Shown here: piece after piece, positions 40,115-48,913 of the stretch
Layout: each line of letters opens with the position of its first letter
Numbering within the stretch: the first letter of the stretch is position 1
NCBI GenBank assembly: GCA_002300355.1
Contig: NSGV01000004.1
Span: forward strand, 62,001 to 126,000
Origin: Streptomyces sp. TLI_235
GTDB lineage: Bacteria; Actinomycetota; Actinomycetes; Streptomycetales; Streptomycetaceae
Length of the DNA: 64,000 nucleotides
Direction of reading: 5' to 3'
Translations under genes and position numbers: made by a program
Notes under the pieces: model-generated
What the model was told of the DNA's origin: nothing
Seen by the model: only the letters and a program-made list of their open reading frames with translations
Database searches by the model: none

Positions 40115-41092
40115 TCATCCGGGAGGACCGCCGGCACGGTCCGGCGGGGTGAGGGCCCGGGAACGGAAGGTGCGGCGGTAGGTGTCCGGGGGAACGCCGA
40201 CCGTGCGGTTGAAGTGCCGGCGCAGGGTCGTGGCGGTGCCCATGCCGGTGGCCTCCGCGACGGTGTCGATGCTGTCGTCGGTGGTCTCCAGTAGTTCCTG
40301 GGCGCGGCGGATCCGCTGGGTCAGCAGCCACTGCAGCGGGGTGGTGCCGGTCACCGACCGGAAGTGGCGGCCGAGGTTGCGTGAGCTCATCCGGGCGTGG
40401 CGGGCCAGGTCGTCCACGGTCAGCGGCAGGTCGAGCCGTTCGAGGGCCCAGGGGAGGAGGTCGGCGAGCGGGTGGTTGCCGGGGGCGGGCACCGGGGTGG
40501 TGACGAACTGGGCCTGGCCGCCGTCGCGGTGCGGCGGCACGACCAGGCGGCGGGCGGCCGCGTTGGCGACCGACGAGCCGTGGTCGAGCCGGACGAGGTG
40601 CAGGCACAGGTCCATGGCGGCCGCCTTGCCGGCCGAGGTGAGCACCGAGCCGTTGTCCACCCAGAGGACATCCGGGTCGACCGTCACCCGGGGGTGGCGT
40701 TCGGCCAGCGCCCGGGTGTGCGCCCAGTGCGTGGTCGCGCGCAGCCCGTCCAGCAGGCCGGCCTCGGCCAGGACGAAGGCGCCGGTGCAGAGCGAGGCGA
40801 TGCGGGCCCCGGCCTCGTGGGCCGCGCGAACCGCCGACACCAGGTCCGCGGGCGGTGCCACGTCGATGTCCGCCCAGCCCGGGACGATCACGGTGTCGGC
40901 CCGGGCGAGCCGGTCGAGCCCGTGATCGGGTTCCAGGCGGAACCGGCCGGCCCGGGCGGCGCCGGGGCCGCAGACGAGCAACTCGTACCAGGGGGCGGCC
41001 ACTCCCGCCGGGGCACTGCCGAACACTTCGAGGGCCAGGGCCAGTTCGAAGTGCAGCATCCCGTCGGTGACGGCCAGCGCGACAGTCTTCAC
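40115..41092 (-). CDS. GlxA-type regulator (DJ-1/PfpI amidotransferase-like domain plus AraC HTH)
   Basis: A 325-residue regulator. Residues 1-170 form a DJ-1/PfpI-like sensor (VALAVTDGMLHFELALALEV, ASLCTGAFVLAEAGLLDG with the nucleophile-elbow Cys). Residues 225-310 hold the AraC double HTH (LTVDDLARHARMSSRNLGRH, then ETTDDSIDTVAEATGMGTAT). GlxA-family activators respond to unknown ligands. GTG 41092 was chosen over longer frames. It is divergent from a saccharopine-dehydrogenase-like gene, with an inverted repeat between them. Confidence 0.88.
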   Translation of the reverse strand: MKTVALAVTDGMLHFELALALEVFGSAPAGVAAPWYELLVCGPGAARAGRFRLEPDHGLDRLARADTVIVPGWADIDVAPPADLVSAVRAAHEAGARIASLCTGAFVLAEAGLLDGLRATTHWAHTRALAERHPRVTVDPDVLWVDNGSVLTSAGKAAAMDLCLHLVRLDHGSSVANAAARRLVVPPHRDGGQAQFVTTPVPAPGNHPLADLLPWALERLDLPLTVDDLARHARMSSRNLGRHFRSVTGTTPLQWLLTQRIRRAQELLETTDDSIDTVAEATGMGTATTLRRHFNRTVGVPPDTYRRTFRSRALTPPDRAGGPPG

Positions 41093-41105
41093 GCCCCGAA
41101 GTGTA

Positions 41106-41140
41106 TGTCCGGAAGTGTTCGGGTGATGGCGTTCCGGACA
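41106..41140. promoter_or_regulatory. Inverted repeat between GlxA-type regulator and its divergent gene
   Basis: TGTCCGGAA (41106-41114) and TTCCGGACA (41132-41140) are perfect 9-bp arms 17 bp apart, about two helical turns, in the 121-bp divergent region. This suits a dimeric AraC-type activator; assignment is inferred. Confidence 0.55.
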
Positions 41141-41213
41141 CTCGCGCGGGCCGGACCCGCTCGGCAGGATGGTCCTGACGGACTGTTCGAGGATTCGAGG
41201 CGGGGGAGGACCC

Positions 41214-42269
41214 ATGGGGACGGGACAGACGGTGGCGGTGTTCGGCGCGTACGGCCACACCGGGCGTTTCGTGGTGGCGGAGCTGCTGGAGCGCGGGTTC
41301 GTGCCGGTGCTGTCCGGGCGCGACGCCGGGCGGCTGACGGAGATGGCGGGCGGGGACGGACCGGAGGTCCGGCCGGCGACGGTGGACGCCCCGGCCTCGC
41401 TGGACCGCGCGCTGGCGGGTGCGGCGGCGGTGGTCAACTGCGCCGGGCCGTTCGCGGGGACGGCCGCGCCCGTGATCGAGGCGGCGCTGCGGGCCGGGAT
41501 CCCGTACGTGGACGTGGCGGCCGAGATCGAGGCGAATGCCGACACCTTCACCGGGTTCGCCGACCGCGCCCGCGCCGCCGGGGTGCCGGTCGTCCCCGCG
41601 ATGGCCTTCTTCGGCGGCCTCGGCGATCTGCTGGCCACCGCCGCGCTGGGCGACCGGACGGCGGCGGACGAGGTGCACATCGCGTACGGGCTGAGCGGCT
41701 GGCACCCCACCGCCGGGACGCGGAACGCCGGTGACGTCTCCCGGGAGCGGCGCGACGGGCGGCGGGTCCGGTACGCGAACGGGCGGCTGGAGTACCACCG
41801 GGACGACCTGCCGGAGCTGGAGTGGACATTCCCGGAGCCGTTCGGCCCGCGGGCCGTCCTCGGGGAGTTCACCATGGCCGACGCCGTCACCGTGCCCAGC
41901 CACCTCGCGGTGCCCGAGGTGCGCGGCTACATGACGGTCGAGGCCGTCCGGGAGCTGTCGGCCGCCGACACGCCGGCTCCGGCCGCCGCCGACGAGCTCG
42001 GGCGGTCGGAGCAGACCTTCGTGGTCGACGTCCTGGTGCGTTCCGGAGGAACCGAGCGGCGGGCCGTGGCACGCGGCCGGGACATCTACGCCGTCAGTGC
42101 GCCGCTGGCGGTGGAGGCGGTCGACCGCCTCCTCACCGGGCGCGGCGCCGCGGCCGGAGTCGTGTCCGCCGGCGCGGCCTTCGATGCGGCGGACTTCCTG
42201 CGCTCGCTCGCCCCGCACGTGGTGGTGGAACTGCACCCCTGGGGCGCGTCTTCAAAGGATGCCGGGTAG
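41214..42269 (+). CDS. Saccharopine-dehydrogenase-like NAD(P)-binding oxidoreductase
   Basis: A 351-residue protein with MGTGQTVAVFGAYGHTGRFV (Rossmann GxxGxxG), VVNCAGPFAGTAAPVIEAAL and GIPYVDVAAEIEANA, typical of the saccharopine dehydrogenase-like/trans-enoyl reductase group. The substrate is unknown. ATG 41214 follows GGGGGAGGACC. It is divergent from the GlxA-type regulator and is its likely target. A strong terminator lies 10 bp beyond the stop. Confidence 0.85.
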   Translation: MGTGQTVAVFGAYGHTGRFVVAELLERGFVPVLSGRDAGRLTEMAGGDGPEVRPATVDAPASLDRALAGAAAVVNCAGPFAGTAAPVIEAALRAGIPYVDVAAEIEANADTFTGFADRARAAGVPVVPAMAFFGGLGDLLATAALGDRTAADEVHIAYGLSGWHPTAGTRNAGDVSRERRDGRRVRYANGRLEYHRDDLPELEWTFPEPFGPRAVLGEFTMADAVTVPSHLAVPEVRGYMTVEAVRELSAADTPAPAAADELGRSEQTFVVDVLVRSGGTERRAVARGRDIYAVSAPLAVEAVDRLLTGRGAAAGVVSAGAAFDAADFLRSLAPHVVVELHPWGASSKDAG

Positions 42270-42278
42270 TCGATTCAG

Positions 42279-42300
42279 GGGGCGCAGTTCCCCGCGCCCC
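42279..42300 (+). terminator. Terminator of the saccharopine-dehydrogenase-like gene
   Basis: GGGGCGC (42279-42285) and GCGCCCC (42294-42300) with an 8-nt loop, followed by TTGT. This GGGGCGC-AGTTCCCC-GCGCCCC form is a common streptomycete terminator. Confidence 0.75.
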
Positions 42301-42343
42301 TTGTGCGGCACCACTGCGAGAAGACGCCCCGGCCCTCTGCTGC

Positions 42344-42381
42344 GCCGCCGTCCCCCGCTCGGGGGAGAGGGGGACGGCGGC
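42344..42381 (-). terminator. Terminator of the solute-binding protein gene
   Basis: GCCGCCGTCCCCC (42344-42356) and its exact complement (42369-42381) form a 13-bp stem with a 12-nt loop, 19 bp beyond the reverse-strand stop at 42401. Confidence 0.75.
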
Positions 42382-42400
42382 GGGGGAGGGCCTGCCGGGG

Positions 42401-44095
42401 CTACTTCTGCCAGCCGACCGAGGTGATGACGGTGTCGGCGAGGCTGCCGGCGCCGAAGTTGGCCAGGCCCTTGCGGACGGCGACGATGCTCGGCCGCTGG
42501 TACAGCTCGACGGTGTGCCCGAGCTCCCAGATCTTCACGTCGGCCTCGTTGTAGAGCGCGGCCGCCTGCGCCGGGTCGAGGGTCGCCGCGGCCTTCCGCA
42601 GCAGCGTGTCGATGTCGGGGGTGCTCAGCTTCGAGTAGTTGCCGAAGACGTTGTCGCCCTGCGGCGCACGGTAGATCGGCACCGTCCGGGAGAGCGGGAA
42701 GGACCCGGTGTTGCGCCAGCTCGCCAGGTCGAACTTGCCCTGGTTGATGTACTTCGAGAAGTACTCCTTGCTGGGCACCTTGTCGATCGACAGCTTGACC
42801 CCGACCTGCTGCAGCATGCTCTGCACGGCCGCCGCGAGGTCCGCCTGGGCCTGCGTGGAGCCGTCGCTCATCACGTAGTGCAGCTCCAGCGGGTGGCCGT
42901 CCTTGCTGCGGGCGCCGCCGGAGTCCTTCCAGCCGGCCTCGTCGAGCAGCTTCCCGGCGGCGGCGGGGTCGAACGTCACCCAGTCGCCGGAGTTGGCCCG
43001 GTAGCCGTCTTGGTTGGTCATGAACAGGTGGTTGTCCAGCGGCTTGAACTCCACCGGCACGCCCTTGTTGGCGATCTTGATCAGCGAGGCGCGGTCCAGC
43101 GCCCGGCCGAGCGCCTGACGGACCTTCTGGTCGGCCAGTGCGCCGTTGCCGCCGAAGGAGATGTGCACCTCGTCCCAGGGCGTGCCGGTGCGGATCGCCG
43201 CGTCCTTGGCGTCCTTGAGCTGGCCGTACGCGGTGGCGGTGCCCGCCGAGGCGTAGTCCACCTCGTTGTTGAGGAAGGCCTGGGTGATCGCGGCGGAGTC
43301 CAGCACCCGGTAGGTGATCCGGTCCAGCTTGGGCTTCGGGCCCCACCACCGGGGGTTGGGCGCCAGGGTGATGGTCTGCGCGGTCTTGTCCGCGTTCTGC
43401 AGGACGAACGGGCCGCCGTAGATCGGCACCTTCTCGATCCAGCCCTCGTTGAAGGCCTGCGGGGTGGATATCCCGGCCGCCGGCAGCAGCGGGTTGAACA
43501 GGCTCTGCCAGTCGGCGTACGGCTGCGCGAAGGTCACCTTGACCTCGTTCGGGCCGGCGCCCTGCTCGACGTTCGAGATCTGCTCGTAGCCCGAGGAGTC
43601 CGACAGGTTGTACGCCGGGTCCTTGCCGTTGGAGGACTGCCAGACCGCCTTGAAGTCCTGGTAGCCGAGCGGCTTGCCGTCCGACCAGACCGCCTTGGGA
43701 TTGAGCCGGTACGTCACCACCTGCGGCGAGGTGGAGGTGACCTCCGCCGACGTCAGGTACTCCGGCACCGGGTGGTAGACGCCCTTGGCGTCCGAGCGGA
43801 AGAGCTTCGCCTCCAGGTAGCCCATGATCTCGACCGCGTCGCCGTAGGTGCCGTCGACCTGGTACGGGTTCCACTGGGTGATCCACTGCTGGAGCGGCTC
43901 GCGCAGCTCGCCGCCGTCCTTGATCCGGTCCAGCGGCTGCGGGTTGTTGTCCTCGGCGCCCACCGTCGGCACCACCGTCTTCGCCGCGTCCGCCGTGCCG
44001 TCGGCCTGGCTGCTGCAGGCCGTGGCGGCCAGCACCACGGTGAGGGCCGCGGCGGCGGCCCGGCCGAGTCTGCGGGTGGCGAGCGATGCGTCCAT
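42401..44095 (-). CDS. Oligopeptide/dipeptide ABC transporter substrate-binding lipoprotein
   Basis: A 564-residue family 5 solute-binding protein. Lipoprotein signal: VVLAATACSSQ with lipidation at Cys27. The mature part has the family signatures (VTYRLNPKAVWSDGKPLGYQ, WWGPKPKLDRITYRV, DQKVRQALGRALDRASLIKI). It should bind peptides or a related nutrient outside the membrane and deliver it to the divergently encoded permeases. The operon is split, with this gene on the opposite strand. ATG 44095 has GAGGA upstream. The ligand cannot be predicted. Confidence 0.92.
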   Translation of the reverse strand: MDASLATRRLGRAAAAALTVVLAATACSSQADGTADAAKTVVPTVGAEDNNPQPLDRIKDGGELREPLQQWITQWNPYQVDGTYGDAVEIMGYLEAKLFRSDAKGVYHPVPEYLTSAEVTSTSPQVVTYRLNPKAVWSDGKPLGYQDFKAVWQSSNGKDPAYNLSDSSGYEQISNVEQGAGPNEVKVTFAQPYADWQSLFNPLLPAAGISTPQAFNEGWIEKVPIYGGPFVLQNADKTAQTITLAPNPRWWGPKPKLDRITYRVLDSAAITQAFLNNEVDYASAGTATAYGQLKDAKDAAIRTGTPWDEVHISFGGNGALADQKVRQALGRALDRASLIKIANKGVPVEFKPLDNHLFMTNQDGYRANSGDWVTFDPAAAGKLLDEAGWKDSGGARSKDGHPLELHYVMSDGSTQAQADLAAAVQSMLQQVGVKLSIDKVPSKEYFSKYINQGKFDLASWRNTGSFPLSRTVPIYRAPQGDNVFGNYSKLSTPDIDTLLRKAAATLDPAQAAALYNEADVKIWELGHTVELYQRPSIVAVRKGLANFGAGSLADTVITSVGWQK

Positions 44096-44459
44096 CAGGT
44101 GAAGTCCTCGGGTCTCGAAGAGTCGTGGGCCGCCAGGTGTGGCGGCACTTGAACGTGGGCAGCCAAGTCGGTGCCGGCAGGCAGAACGTAACAGCCCTTC
44201 AGCTCCGACGACAGGGGTCCATGCGCAGAACTGATCGAAACGAAACGCGGCGCAATGCCGTGGAAACATGCTGTCCGCACCCGTCTGATCGACTGTGACC
44301 AGCGCGTTCGCCGACCCGGCCGAACCACGCGGCGCGGCACACCCTGGACGGACCGTCCGACGTGCCGTACAACTGCTGCGCGAAGCTGCGTCAAAAACCC
44401 TCCGAACGAAGGCGAAAGACCATGTTCCCCAGGTGTGCGAACCGCACCGGCGGTAGACC
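44096..44459. other. Divergent regulatory region of the peptide ABC transporter
   Basis: This 364-bp gap has no supported gene and must hold both promoters. Visible elements: CCGCCA-GGTG-TGGCGG (44130-44145), a perfect inverted repeat near the binding-protein start, and GGACGG-A-CCGTCC (44346-44358) on the permease side. The segment 44200-44260 is comparatively AT-rich (GATCGAAACGAAACG). Confidence 0.45.
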
Positions 44460-45443
44460 GTGACCCGTTACCTCGCAAAACGGCTCGGCTACTACGCCGT
44501 CCTCCTGGCCGCCGCGGTCTTCCTCGCCTACGCCCTCTCCTGCGCCGCCCTCGGCCCCCGCGCCTACTTCGAGGCCAAGCAGCCCCGGCCCTCCGCGGCC
44601 GCCGTCGACCGGCAGCTCACCGCGCTCAACATCAACGACCACACCCCGGTCGTCGAGCGCTTCGCCACCTGGGCCGACGGACTGCTCCTCCACGCCGACC
44701 TCGGCCGGACCATCCACAACACCCCGGTCAACGAGGAGTTCGGCCGCCGGATCGGCGTCTCGCTGCGCCTGCTGCTGGTCGGCAGCCTGCTCGGCATGCT
44801 GCTCGGCGTCGCCGGCGGCGCCTGGAGCGCCGTCCGGCAGTACCGCTTCTCCGACCGGGCGCTGACCGTGCTCTCCTTCGTGCTGCTCTCCACCCCGGTC
44901 TTCCTGGTCGCGCTGCTCCTCAAGAACGGCGCCATCGCCGCCAAGAACGCCGCCGGCCACGAGGTGATCCCGTTCACCGGCTACGAGACGCCCGGCCTCG
45001 CCGGCGGCCTCGGCACCCACCTCGCCGACTGGGCCCTCCACCTGCTGCTGCCCACGCTCTCGCTCGCCCTCGGCGGCCTCGCCACCTACAGCCGCTACCA
45101 GCGCTCCACCATGCTCGACGTGCTCGGCTCCGACTACCTGCGCACCGCCGAGGCCAAGGGGCTCACCCGCAGCCGCGCCCTGCTCAAGCACGGCCTGCGC
45201 ACCGCGGTCATCCCGATGTCGACGATGTTCGCCTACAGCTTCCTCGGCATCTTCACCGGCGCCGCCTTCACCGAGACCATCTTCGGCTGGCACGGCATGG
45301 GCGAATGGTTCATCCAGGCCGTCAACGAACAGGACATCAACGCCGTCGTGGCCGTCAACCTGTTCGCCGCCGTGGTCGTGCTCGCCGCCGGCTTCCTCGC
45401 CGACGCCCTGCACGCCGCCCTCGACCCCCGGGTGAGGTACTGA
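44460..45443 (+). CDS. ABC transporter permease, DppB/OppB type
   Basis: A 327-residue permease with about six TM helices and the BPD_transp_1 fold. The EAA-type loop reads DYLRTAEAKGLTRSRALLKH, preceding the last helices; the N-terminal RYLAKRLGYYAVLLAAAVFL is typical of DppB. GTG 44460 was chosen as the first start before the first helix; GGCGG is the nearest purine-rich sequence. It is coupled to the DppC-type gene by TGATG overlap at 45441-45445. Confidence 0.9.
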   Translation: MTRYLAKRLGYYAVLLAAAVFLAYALSCAALGPRAYFEAKQPRPSAAAVDRQLTALNINDHTPVVERFATWADGLLLHADLGRTIHNTPVNEEFGRRIGVSLRLLLVGSLLGMLLGVAGGAWSAVRQYRFSDRALTVLSFVLLSTPVFLVALLLKNGAIAAKNAAGHEVIPFTGYETPGLAGGLGTHLADWALHLLLPTLSLALGGLATYSRYQRSTMLDVLGSDYLRTAEAKGLTRSRALLKHGLRTAVIPMSTMFAYSFLGIFTGAAFTETIFGWHGMGEWFIQAVNEQDINAVVAVNLFAAVVVLAAGFLADALHAALDPRVRY

Positions 45444-46468
45444 TGGCCACCACCACCCTGACCGAGAGCGCGCCCGCCCCCGCCGAGGAGCACACCCCCG
45501 CCGGCCGGCTGCGCCTGGTCGCCACCCGTCTCGCAGCCTCCCGCGGCGTCGTCGTCGGCGCCGTCGTCCTGCTGCTGCTCTTCCTGCTCGCCTTCCTCGG
45601 CCCGCACCTGACGCCCTGGGACTACGCCACCCCCAACTACGGGGAGATCCGCCGCCCGCCGTCCGCCGAGCACTGGTTCGGCACCAACGGCATCGGCCAG
45701 GACGTCTTCGCCCAGACCGTCCGCGGCCTGCAGAAGTCCCTCGTCATCGGCCTGCTCGTCGCCGTGCTCTCCACCGGCCTCGCCTCCCTGGTCGGCGCCT
45801 GCGCCGGCTACTTCGGCGGCTGGACCGACCGACTGCTGATGTTCCTCGTCGACCTGATGCTGATCTTCCCCGGCTTCCTGGTCATCGCGATCGTCTCGCC
45901 CCGGCTCCGCGGCACCGGGTGGCTCGCCTTCGTCCTGCTGCTCGCCCTCTTCAACTGGATGATCACCGCCCGGGTGGTCCGCTCCATGACGAGATCCCTG
46001 CGCGAGCGCGAATTCGTCGTCGCCGCACAGTTCATGGGCGTCAGGCCGTTCCGGATCATCTGGCGGCACGTCCTGCCCAACGTCTCCTCCTTCCTCATCA
46101 TCGACGCCACCATCGCCGTCGGCGGCGCCGTGATGAGCGAGGCGGCGCTCTCCTACTTCGGCTTCGGCGTCCGCGCCCCCGACGTCTCGCTCGGCACCCT
46201 GCTCGCCGCCGGCACCGCCGACGCCCCCGTCTTCCCCTGGCTGTTCTACTTCGCCGCCGCCCTCCTCGTGCTGTTCGTCCTCGCCGTCAACCTGGTCGGC
46301 GACGGCCTGCGCGACGCCCTCGATCCCACCGCCGAGGCCGGCCGCCGCTCCGCCCGACTCGCCCGCGCCGCCCGCACCCCCGCCGGCGCAACCCCGGCCG
46401 ACGGACCGGCCGGCGCCCCCGACACCAGCAGCACGCCCGCACCCCGACCGCGCCGGAGCACCACGTGA
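45443..46468 (+). CDS. ABC transporter permease, DppC/OppC type
   Basis: A 341-residue permease with six TM helices. It has the OppC N-terminal cytoplasmic segment, HWFGTNGIGQDVFAQTVRGL, and the EAA loop REREFVVAAQFMGVRPFRII. The C-terminal 40 residues form an Ala/Pro/Thr-rich tail longer than usual. It pairs with the upstream DppB-type permease as the membrane channel. ATG overlaps the preceding stop; its own stop overlaps the ATPase GTG (GTGA). Confidence 0.92.
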   Translation: MATTTLTESAPAPAEEHTPAGRLRLVATRLAASRGVVVGAVVLLLLFLLAFLGPHLTPWDYATPNYGEIRRPPSAEHWFGTNGIGQDVFAQTVRGLQKSLVIGLLVAVLSTGLASLVGACAGYFGGWTDRLLMFLVDLMLIFPGFLVIAIVSPRLRGTGWLAFVLLLALFNWMITARVVRSMTRSLREREFVVAAQFMGVRPFRIIWRHVLPNVSSFLIIDATIAVGGAVMSEAALSYFGFGVRAPDVSLGTLLAAGTADAPVFPWLFYFAAALLVLFVLAVNLVGDGLRDALDPTAEAGRRSARLARAARTPAGATPADGPAGAPDTSSTPAPRPRRSTT

Positions 46469-48564
46469 CCCCCGCCCTCCTCACCGTCCGGGACCTCACC
46501 GTCGACTTCGGGACCGCCCCGGCCGTCCGAGGCGTCGACCTCGACCTGCACCGCGGCGAGACCCTCGGCATCGTCGGCGAGTCCGGCTCCGGAAAGTCCG
46601 TCACCGCCCTCGCCGTCCTCGGCCTGCTGCCCGGCACCGCCCGGGTCGGCGGCTCCGTCCGCCTCGAGGGACGCGAACTCGTCGGACTCCCCGCCCGGGA
46701 ACTCGCCGCCGTCCGCGGCCGCAAGGTCGCCATGGTCTTCCAGGACCCGCTCTCCGCCTTCACCCCCGTCTACCGGATCGGCGACCAGATCGCCGAGGCC
46801 GTCCGCATCCACCAGCCCGTCGACCGCGCCACCGCCCGCAAACGCGCCGCCGACCTGCTCGACCTGGTCGGCATCCCCGCCCCCGACCGCGCCCTCGACA
46901 GCTTCCCGCACGAATTCTCCGGCGGCATGCGGCAGCGCGCCATGATCGCCATGGCGATCGCCAACGACCCCGACATCCTGCTCGCCGACGAACCCACCAC
47001 CGCGCTCGACGTCACCATCCAGGCCCAGGTGCTCGACGTGCTGCGCACCGCCCAGCGCGAGACCGGCGCCGCCCTCGTGCTCGTCAGCCACGACCTCGGC
47101 GTCATCGCCGGCAGCGCCGACCGGGTCGCCGTCATGTACGCCGGACGGATCGTCGAGACCGCCCCCGTCGACGGGCTCTTCGCCGCCCCCCGCCACCCGT
47201 ACACCCTCGGCCTGATCGGCGCCGTCCCCCGCCTCGACGGCCGTGGCGGCCCCCTTGTCCCCATCCCCGGCCGGCCGCCCGCACCCGAGGAGCTCGGCCA
47301 CGGCTGCCCCTTCGCCGCGCGCTGCCCGCTCGCCGAGGACCGCTGCCGCACCGCCGAACCCGGCCTCACCGGCACCACCGAGCCCGGCCCCGCCGAATCC
47401 GGCACCGCAGAACCGGCCGCCGCATCGCCGGCCATCGCCGGTCACCTCGCCGCCTGTGTGAAGGCCGACGAACTCGCCGAACGCCGCCCGGCACCCGCCG
47501 AGGTCTACCCGGTGCCCGCGCTCCCCGCCCCCGCCGAGGAGACCCGGCCCCGCGCCGAACGGGACACCGTCCTCTCCGTCCGCGGCCTCACCAAGACCTT
47601 CCCGCTGCTCAAGGGCGCCGTCTTCAAGCGCAGGACCGGCGAGGTGCACGCCGTCGACGGCGTCGACCTCGACATCCGGCGCGGCGAGACCCTCGGCCTG
47701 GTCGGCGAGTCCGGCTCCGGAAAGTCCACCACCCTCTACGAACTGCTGCGCCTCACCGCGCCGCAGGGCGGCCGGATCGAGGTCCTCGGCCAGGACACCG
47801 CCGCCCTCGACCGGGCCGCCGCGCACCGCCTGCGCGCCCGGGTGCAGATCGTCTTCCAGGACCCGGCGGCCGGCCTCGACCCGCGGATGCCGATCGGCGA
47901 CGTCGTCGCCGAACCGCTGCTCGCCCAGGGCGCGCCGCGCGAGGAGATCCGCCGCCGGATCCCCGAACTGCTCCGCCAGGTCGGCCTCGACCCGGCGCAC
48001 GCCGACCGCTACCCGCACCAGTTCTCCGGCGGTCAGCGGCAGCGGATCTCCATCGCCCGCGCCCTCGCCGTCCGACCCGACCTGCTCGTCCTCGACGAGC
48101 CGGTCTCCGCCCTCGACGTCTCCGTCCAGGCCGGCGTGCTCAACCTGCTCCAGCGGCTCAAGGCCGAACTCGGCCTCGCCTACCTCTTCGTGTCGCACGA
48201 CCTCTCGGTGATCCGTCACCTCGCCGACCGGGTCAGCGTCATGTACCTCGGCCGCACCGTCGAGGCCGGCGCCGTCGACGAGGTGTTCGAACGGCCCCGC
48301 CACCCCTACACCCGGGCCCTGCTCTCGGCCGTCCCGCTGCCCGACCCCGCCGCCGAGCGCAGCCGGGCCAAACTCCTGCTGGCGGGCGACCCGCCCTCGC
48401 CCACCGTCCGGCACCGGGGCTGCCGGTTCCGCTCCCGCTGCACCGTCTACACCGCCCTCGACCCCGGCCGCCGCACCCGCTGCGAACAGGAGGACCCGCC
48501 CGCGGCCGAGGCCGCCCCGGGCATCGACCACGTCGCCGCCTGCCACCACCCGCAGGGCGCCTGA
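46465..48564 (+). CDS. Fused DppD-DppF ABC transporter ATPase
   Basis: A 699-residue protein carrying two complete ATPase domains. Domain 1 (about 5-330): Walker A GESGSGKS, signature FSGGMRQR, Walker B ILLADEP. Domain 2 (about 370-690): GESGSGKS, FSGGQRQR, LLVLDEP. Each ends with the oligopeptide-transporter C-terminal cysteine region (GCPFAARCPLAEDRC; GCRFRSRCTVY), which suggests an Fe-S cluster as in other Dpp/Opp ATPases. Both sites look active. An acidic, Pro/Ala-rich linker joins them. It powers the DppBC-type channel. The gene is coupled by GTGA overlap. Confidence 0.93.
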   Translation: MTPALLTVRDLTVDFGTAPAVRGVDLDLHRGETLGIVGESGSGKSVTALAVLGLLPGTARVGGSVRLEGRELVGLPARELAAVRGRKVAMVFQDPLSAFTPVYRIGDQIAEAVRIHQPVDRATARKRAADLLDLVGIPAPDRALDSFPHEFSGGMRQRAMIAMAIANDPDILLADEPTTALDVTIQAQVLDVLRTAQRETGAALVLVSHDLGVIAGSADRVAVMYAGRIVETAPVDGLFAAPRHPYTLGLIGAVPRLDGRGGPLVPIPGRPPAPEELGHGCPFAARCPLAEDRCRTAEPGLTGTTEPGPAESGTAEPAAASPAIAGHLAACVKADELAERRPAPAEVYPVPALPAPAEETRPRAERDTVLSVRGLTKTFPLLKGAVFKRRTGEVHAVDGVDLDIRRGETLGLVGESGSGKSTTLYELLRLTAPQGGRIEVLGQDTAALDRAAAHRLRARVQIVFQDPAAGLDPRMPIGDVVAEPLLAQGAPREEIRRRIPELLRQVGLDPAHADRYPHQFSGGQRQRISIARALAVRPDLLVLDEPVSALDVSVQAGVLNLLQRLKAELGLAYLFVSHDLSVIRHLADRVSVMYLGRTVEAGAVDEVFERPRHPYTRALLSAVPLPDPAAERSRAKLLLAGDPPSPTVRHRGCRFRSRCTVYTALDPGRRTRCEQEDPPAAEAAPGIDHVAACHHPQGA

Positions 48565-48580
48565 GCGGGCCCCGCGGCGG

Positions 48581-48898
48581 TCAACCGTCGCGCAGCACCT
48601 GCACCCGCCACTCGGCGACACCCGCCGCGGGCCGCTCCCGCACCCGGGCGGCCAGCCCCTCCTCGAAGCGTCCGGCGACACCGCCGTCCCGGTCCGCCGC
48701 GCCCGCGGCGATCAGCGACGGCCCGAACGCCGCCACGAAGGACGCCGCGACCTCGCGCGCGTACGCGCCGGTGACCCCGTCCGCCGAGAACCGCTCCCAG
48801 GCCGGGTCGGCGAGGACGACCAACCGCTCCTCCTCCAGGCGGAACAGCTCGGCGAACCGACGACCGGCGAGCCCGGGCCCGGGGGGAGGGGCACGCAC
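48581..48898 (-). CDS. Hypothetical protein, 105 residues
   Basis: A short soluble protein (FAELFRLEEERLVVLADPAW, TGAYAREVAASFVAAFG) with no family I can name. GTG start at 48898 lies 15 bp after the histidine kinase stop on the same strand, so it may be the last gene of that operon. High third-position GC supports coding. It ends 16 bp from the convergent ATPase gene. Confidence 0.55.
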   Translation of the reverse strand: MRAPPPGPGLAGRRFAELFRLEEERLVVLADPAWERFSADGVTGAYAREVAASFVAAFGPSLIAAGAADRDGGVAGRFEEGLAARVRERPAAGVAEWRVQVLRDG

Positions 48899-48913
48899 CG
48901 GCGGCCACGGCCT

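Noticed and set aside
38337..42236. A reverse-strand open frame of about 1300 codons.
   Set aside because: Only the part coding the GlxA-type regulator (in its own frame) is supported; the rest is antisense to forward genes.
46246..48681. A reverse-strand open frame of 811 codons opposite the ABC ATPase.
   Set aside because: The forward strand has both Walker and signature motifs; the antisense product is Gly/Asp-rich with no domain.
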